From: QUBU01 sp014337915
Lineage (GTDB): Bacteria > Pseudomonadota > Gammaproteobacteria > Steroidobacterales > GCA-2729495
DNA: 64,000 bases
Assembly: GCA_030263395.1 (NCBI GenBank)
Contig: SZOW01000001.1
Coordinates: 124,001-188,000 of the forward strand
Direction of reading: 5' to 3'
Part shown: positions 62,896 to 64,000 of the stretch, one piece after another
How positions within the stretch are numbered: the stretch's first letter is position 1
How the letters are laid out: each line of letters starts with the position of its first letter
Program-made: the position numbers and the translations under genes
Notes under the pieces: generated by a model
Told to the model about the DNA's origin: nothing
What the model saw: only the letters and a program-made list of their open reading frames with translations
Databases searched by the model: none

Positions 62896-64000
62896 ATGGC
62901 CGCCATGGATCCCGGGACCAGCGCCGAAGAGCTGTTCGCCCGCGCGCTGGCAGTCACGCCGGGCGGCGTGCATTCCCCGGTGCGGGCGCTGGCCGCCGTG
63001 GGTGGCCGGCCGTTTTTCACGCGCCGGGCCGCGGGCGCCTGCCTCGAGGACAGCGAGGGGCGGCGCCTGCTGGATTTCTGCATGGCCTTCGGGCCGCTGA
63101 TCCTCGGCCACGCGCATCCGCAGGTGGCGGCGGCCGCCAGCTGCGCGCTCGCCGACGGCTGGAGCTATGGCACCGCGGAGCCTTACTCGCTGGAACTCGC
63201 GGAGTTCATCAGCGCGCGCCTGCCCTGGGCCGAAAGCATCCGCTTCGTGAATTCCGGGACCGAGGCGGTGATGTCGGCGCTGCGCCTGGCACGCGGCATC
63301 ACCGGCCGGGAGCGGCTGCTGAAATTTTCCGGCTGCTACCACGGCCATGCGGATGCCATGCTGATCCGCGCCGGCTCCGGCCTGGCAACCACCGGCATCG
63401 CCGATAGCGCCGGCGTGCCCGCCGCCGTGGCGGCCGATACCGTGGTCGCCCCGCTCGATGACGTCGCGGCGCTCGAGGACTGCTTCGCCCGCCATGGCCC
63501 GCAGCTGGCGGCGGCCATCATCGAGCCGCTGCCGGCGAACCATGGCCTGCTGCCGCAGCGACCGGAGTTCCTGCAGCGGCTGCGCGAACTCTGCTCGCGC
63601 CATGGCAGCCTGCTGATCTTCGACGAGGTCATCAGCGGCTTCCGCGTCGGCTTCGGCGGCATGGCGGCAGCCACCGGCATCAGGCCGGATCTGGTGACCT
63701 GGGGCAAGATCATCGGTGGCGGCTTTCCGGTCGGCGCCTTTGCCGGCCCCCGCGAACTGATGGCCCAGCTGGCACCGCTGGGCCGCGTGTACCAGGCCGG
63801 CACGCTCAGCGCCAACCCGCTGGCCATGCGTGCGGGACTGGCAACACTGCAGCTGCTCGAGTCTGGCGTCATCTACCGGCAGCTGGAAACGCTGGGCGCA
63901 AGGCTCGAAGCGCGCATCCGCGCACTCGGCCTGCACTGCGCGCGCGTCGGCTCGCTGTTCTGGCTGCCCGGTGGCCCGGCCCGGCCCGGTATGCTGCGCT
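62896..64000 (+). CDS. hemL: Glutamate-1-semialdehyde aminomutase HemL, cut by the window end
   Basis: The first 368 residues of a PLP enzyme that turns glutamate-1-semialdehyde into ALA. Features: PGGVHSPVRALAAVGGRPFF, FVNSGTEAVMSALRLARG, GCYHGHADAML, FDEVISGFRVGFGG and the Schiff-base Lys271 in TWGKIIGGGFPVGAF. About 60 residues are missing at the right end. ATG 62905 is an alternative start. It follows hemB by 10 bases, completing the set of enzymes needed to make uroporphyrinogen III. Confidence 0.93.
   Translation, partial: MAAMDPGTSAEELFARALAVTPGGVHSPVRALAAVGGRPFFTRRAAGACLEDSEGRRLLDFCMAFGPLILGHAHPQVAAAASCALADGWSYGTAEPYSLELAEFISARLPWAESIRFVNSGTEAVMSALRLARGITGRERLLKFSGCYHGHADAMLIRAGSGLATTGIADSAGVPAAVAADTVVAPLDDVAALEDCFARHGPQLAAAIIEPLPANHGLLPQRPEFLQRLRELCSRHGSLLIFDEVISGFRVGFGGMAAATGIRPDLVTWGKIIGGGFPVGAFAGPRELMAQLAPLGRVYQAGTLSANPLAMRAGLATLQLLESGVIYRQLETLGARLEARIRALGLHCARVGSLFWLPGGPARPGMLR

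Overview
The window is a GC-rich bacterial chromosome segment. Gene content and order point to a gammaproteobacterium with a polar flagellum of the Pseudomonas/Xanthomonas type: FleS/FleR and a FleQ-like activator, FlhF/FleN, the MotC/MotD stator, sigma-54 promoters ahead of mid-class flagellar genes and sigma-28 promoters ahead of late genes. The species cannot be named from sequence alone. No rRNA, tRNA, CRISPR array, insertion sequence or prophage was recognised.

Layout. (1) 1-38880 is an almost unbroken flagellar cluster on the + strand: flgE(end)-flgFGHIJKL, fliC-flaG-fliD-fliS-fliT-like-PilZ-like, fleSR, fliEFGHIJ, [S9-family peptidase on the - strand], fliK, fliLMNOPQR-flhB-flhA-flhF-fleN-fliA, motCD, a 71-aa protein, a DUF2802 protein and an HDOD-GGDEF protein. 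Exact or near-exact GG-N10-GC sigma-54 promoters precede fliD, fleS, fliK and fliL. Sigma-28 promoters precede fliC and, inside fleN, fliA. The cheY/Z/A/B genes that usually separate fliA from motC in related clusters are absent, and the CheY-binding N-terminus of FliM looks degenerate. (2) 38898-45132 holds a FleQ-like enhancer-binding protein without its N-terminal domain (-), a class I glutamine amidotransferase, a copper P-type ATPase with a CopZ-like chaperone, and an MFS transporter (-). (3) 45270-52628 looks like an accessory export or catabolic cluster: two tandem Tat-exported DUF1838 proteins, a Tat-exported flavin amine oxidase, a Tat-type alpha/beta hydrolase and a TonB-dependent receptor. 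(4) 52706-54881 carries a CyoE-type farnesyltransferase and an apparently exported HisC-like aminotransferase. (5) 55050-64000 is a sulfur assimilation and tetrapyrrole block: cysH, cysB (-), then one tight operon cysG-cysK-hemA-like-hemCD-hemB-hemL, cut by the window end.

How the genes work together. The first 39 kb builds and regulates one flagellum in the usual order: RpoN with FleSR for basal body and hook genes, then FliA for filament and motor genes. The most unusual region is the last 7 kb. A single translationally coupled operon appears to encode every step from glutamyl-tRNA to siroheme plus cysteine synthase, next to PAPS reductase and CysB. Its glutamyl-tRNA reductase-like protein is short and divergent, and its HemC-HemD fusion lacks the canonical dipyrromethane-binding cysteine. 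I consider it the best candidate in the window for an undescribed system: a dedicated, sulfur-regulated siroheme supply line.
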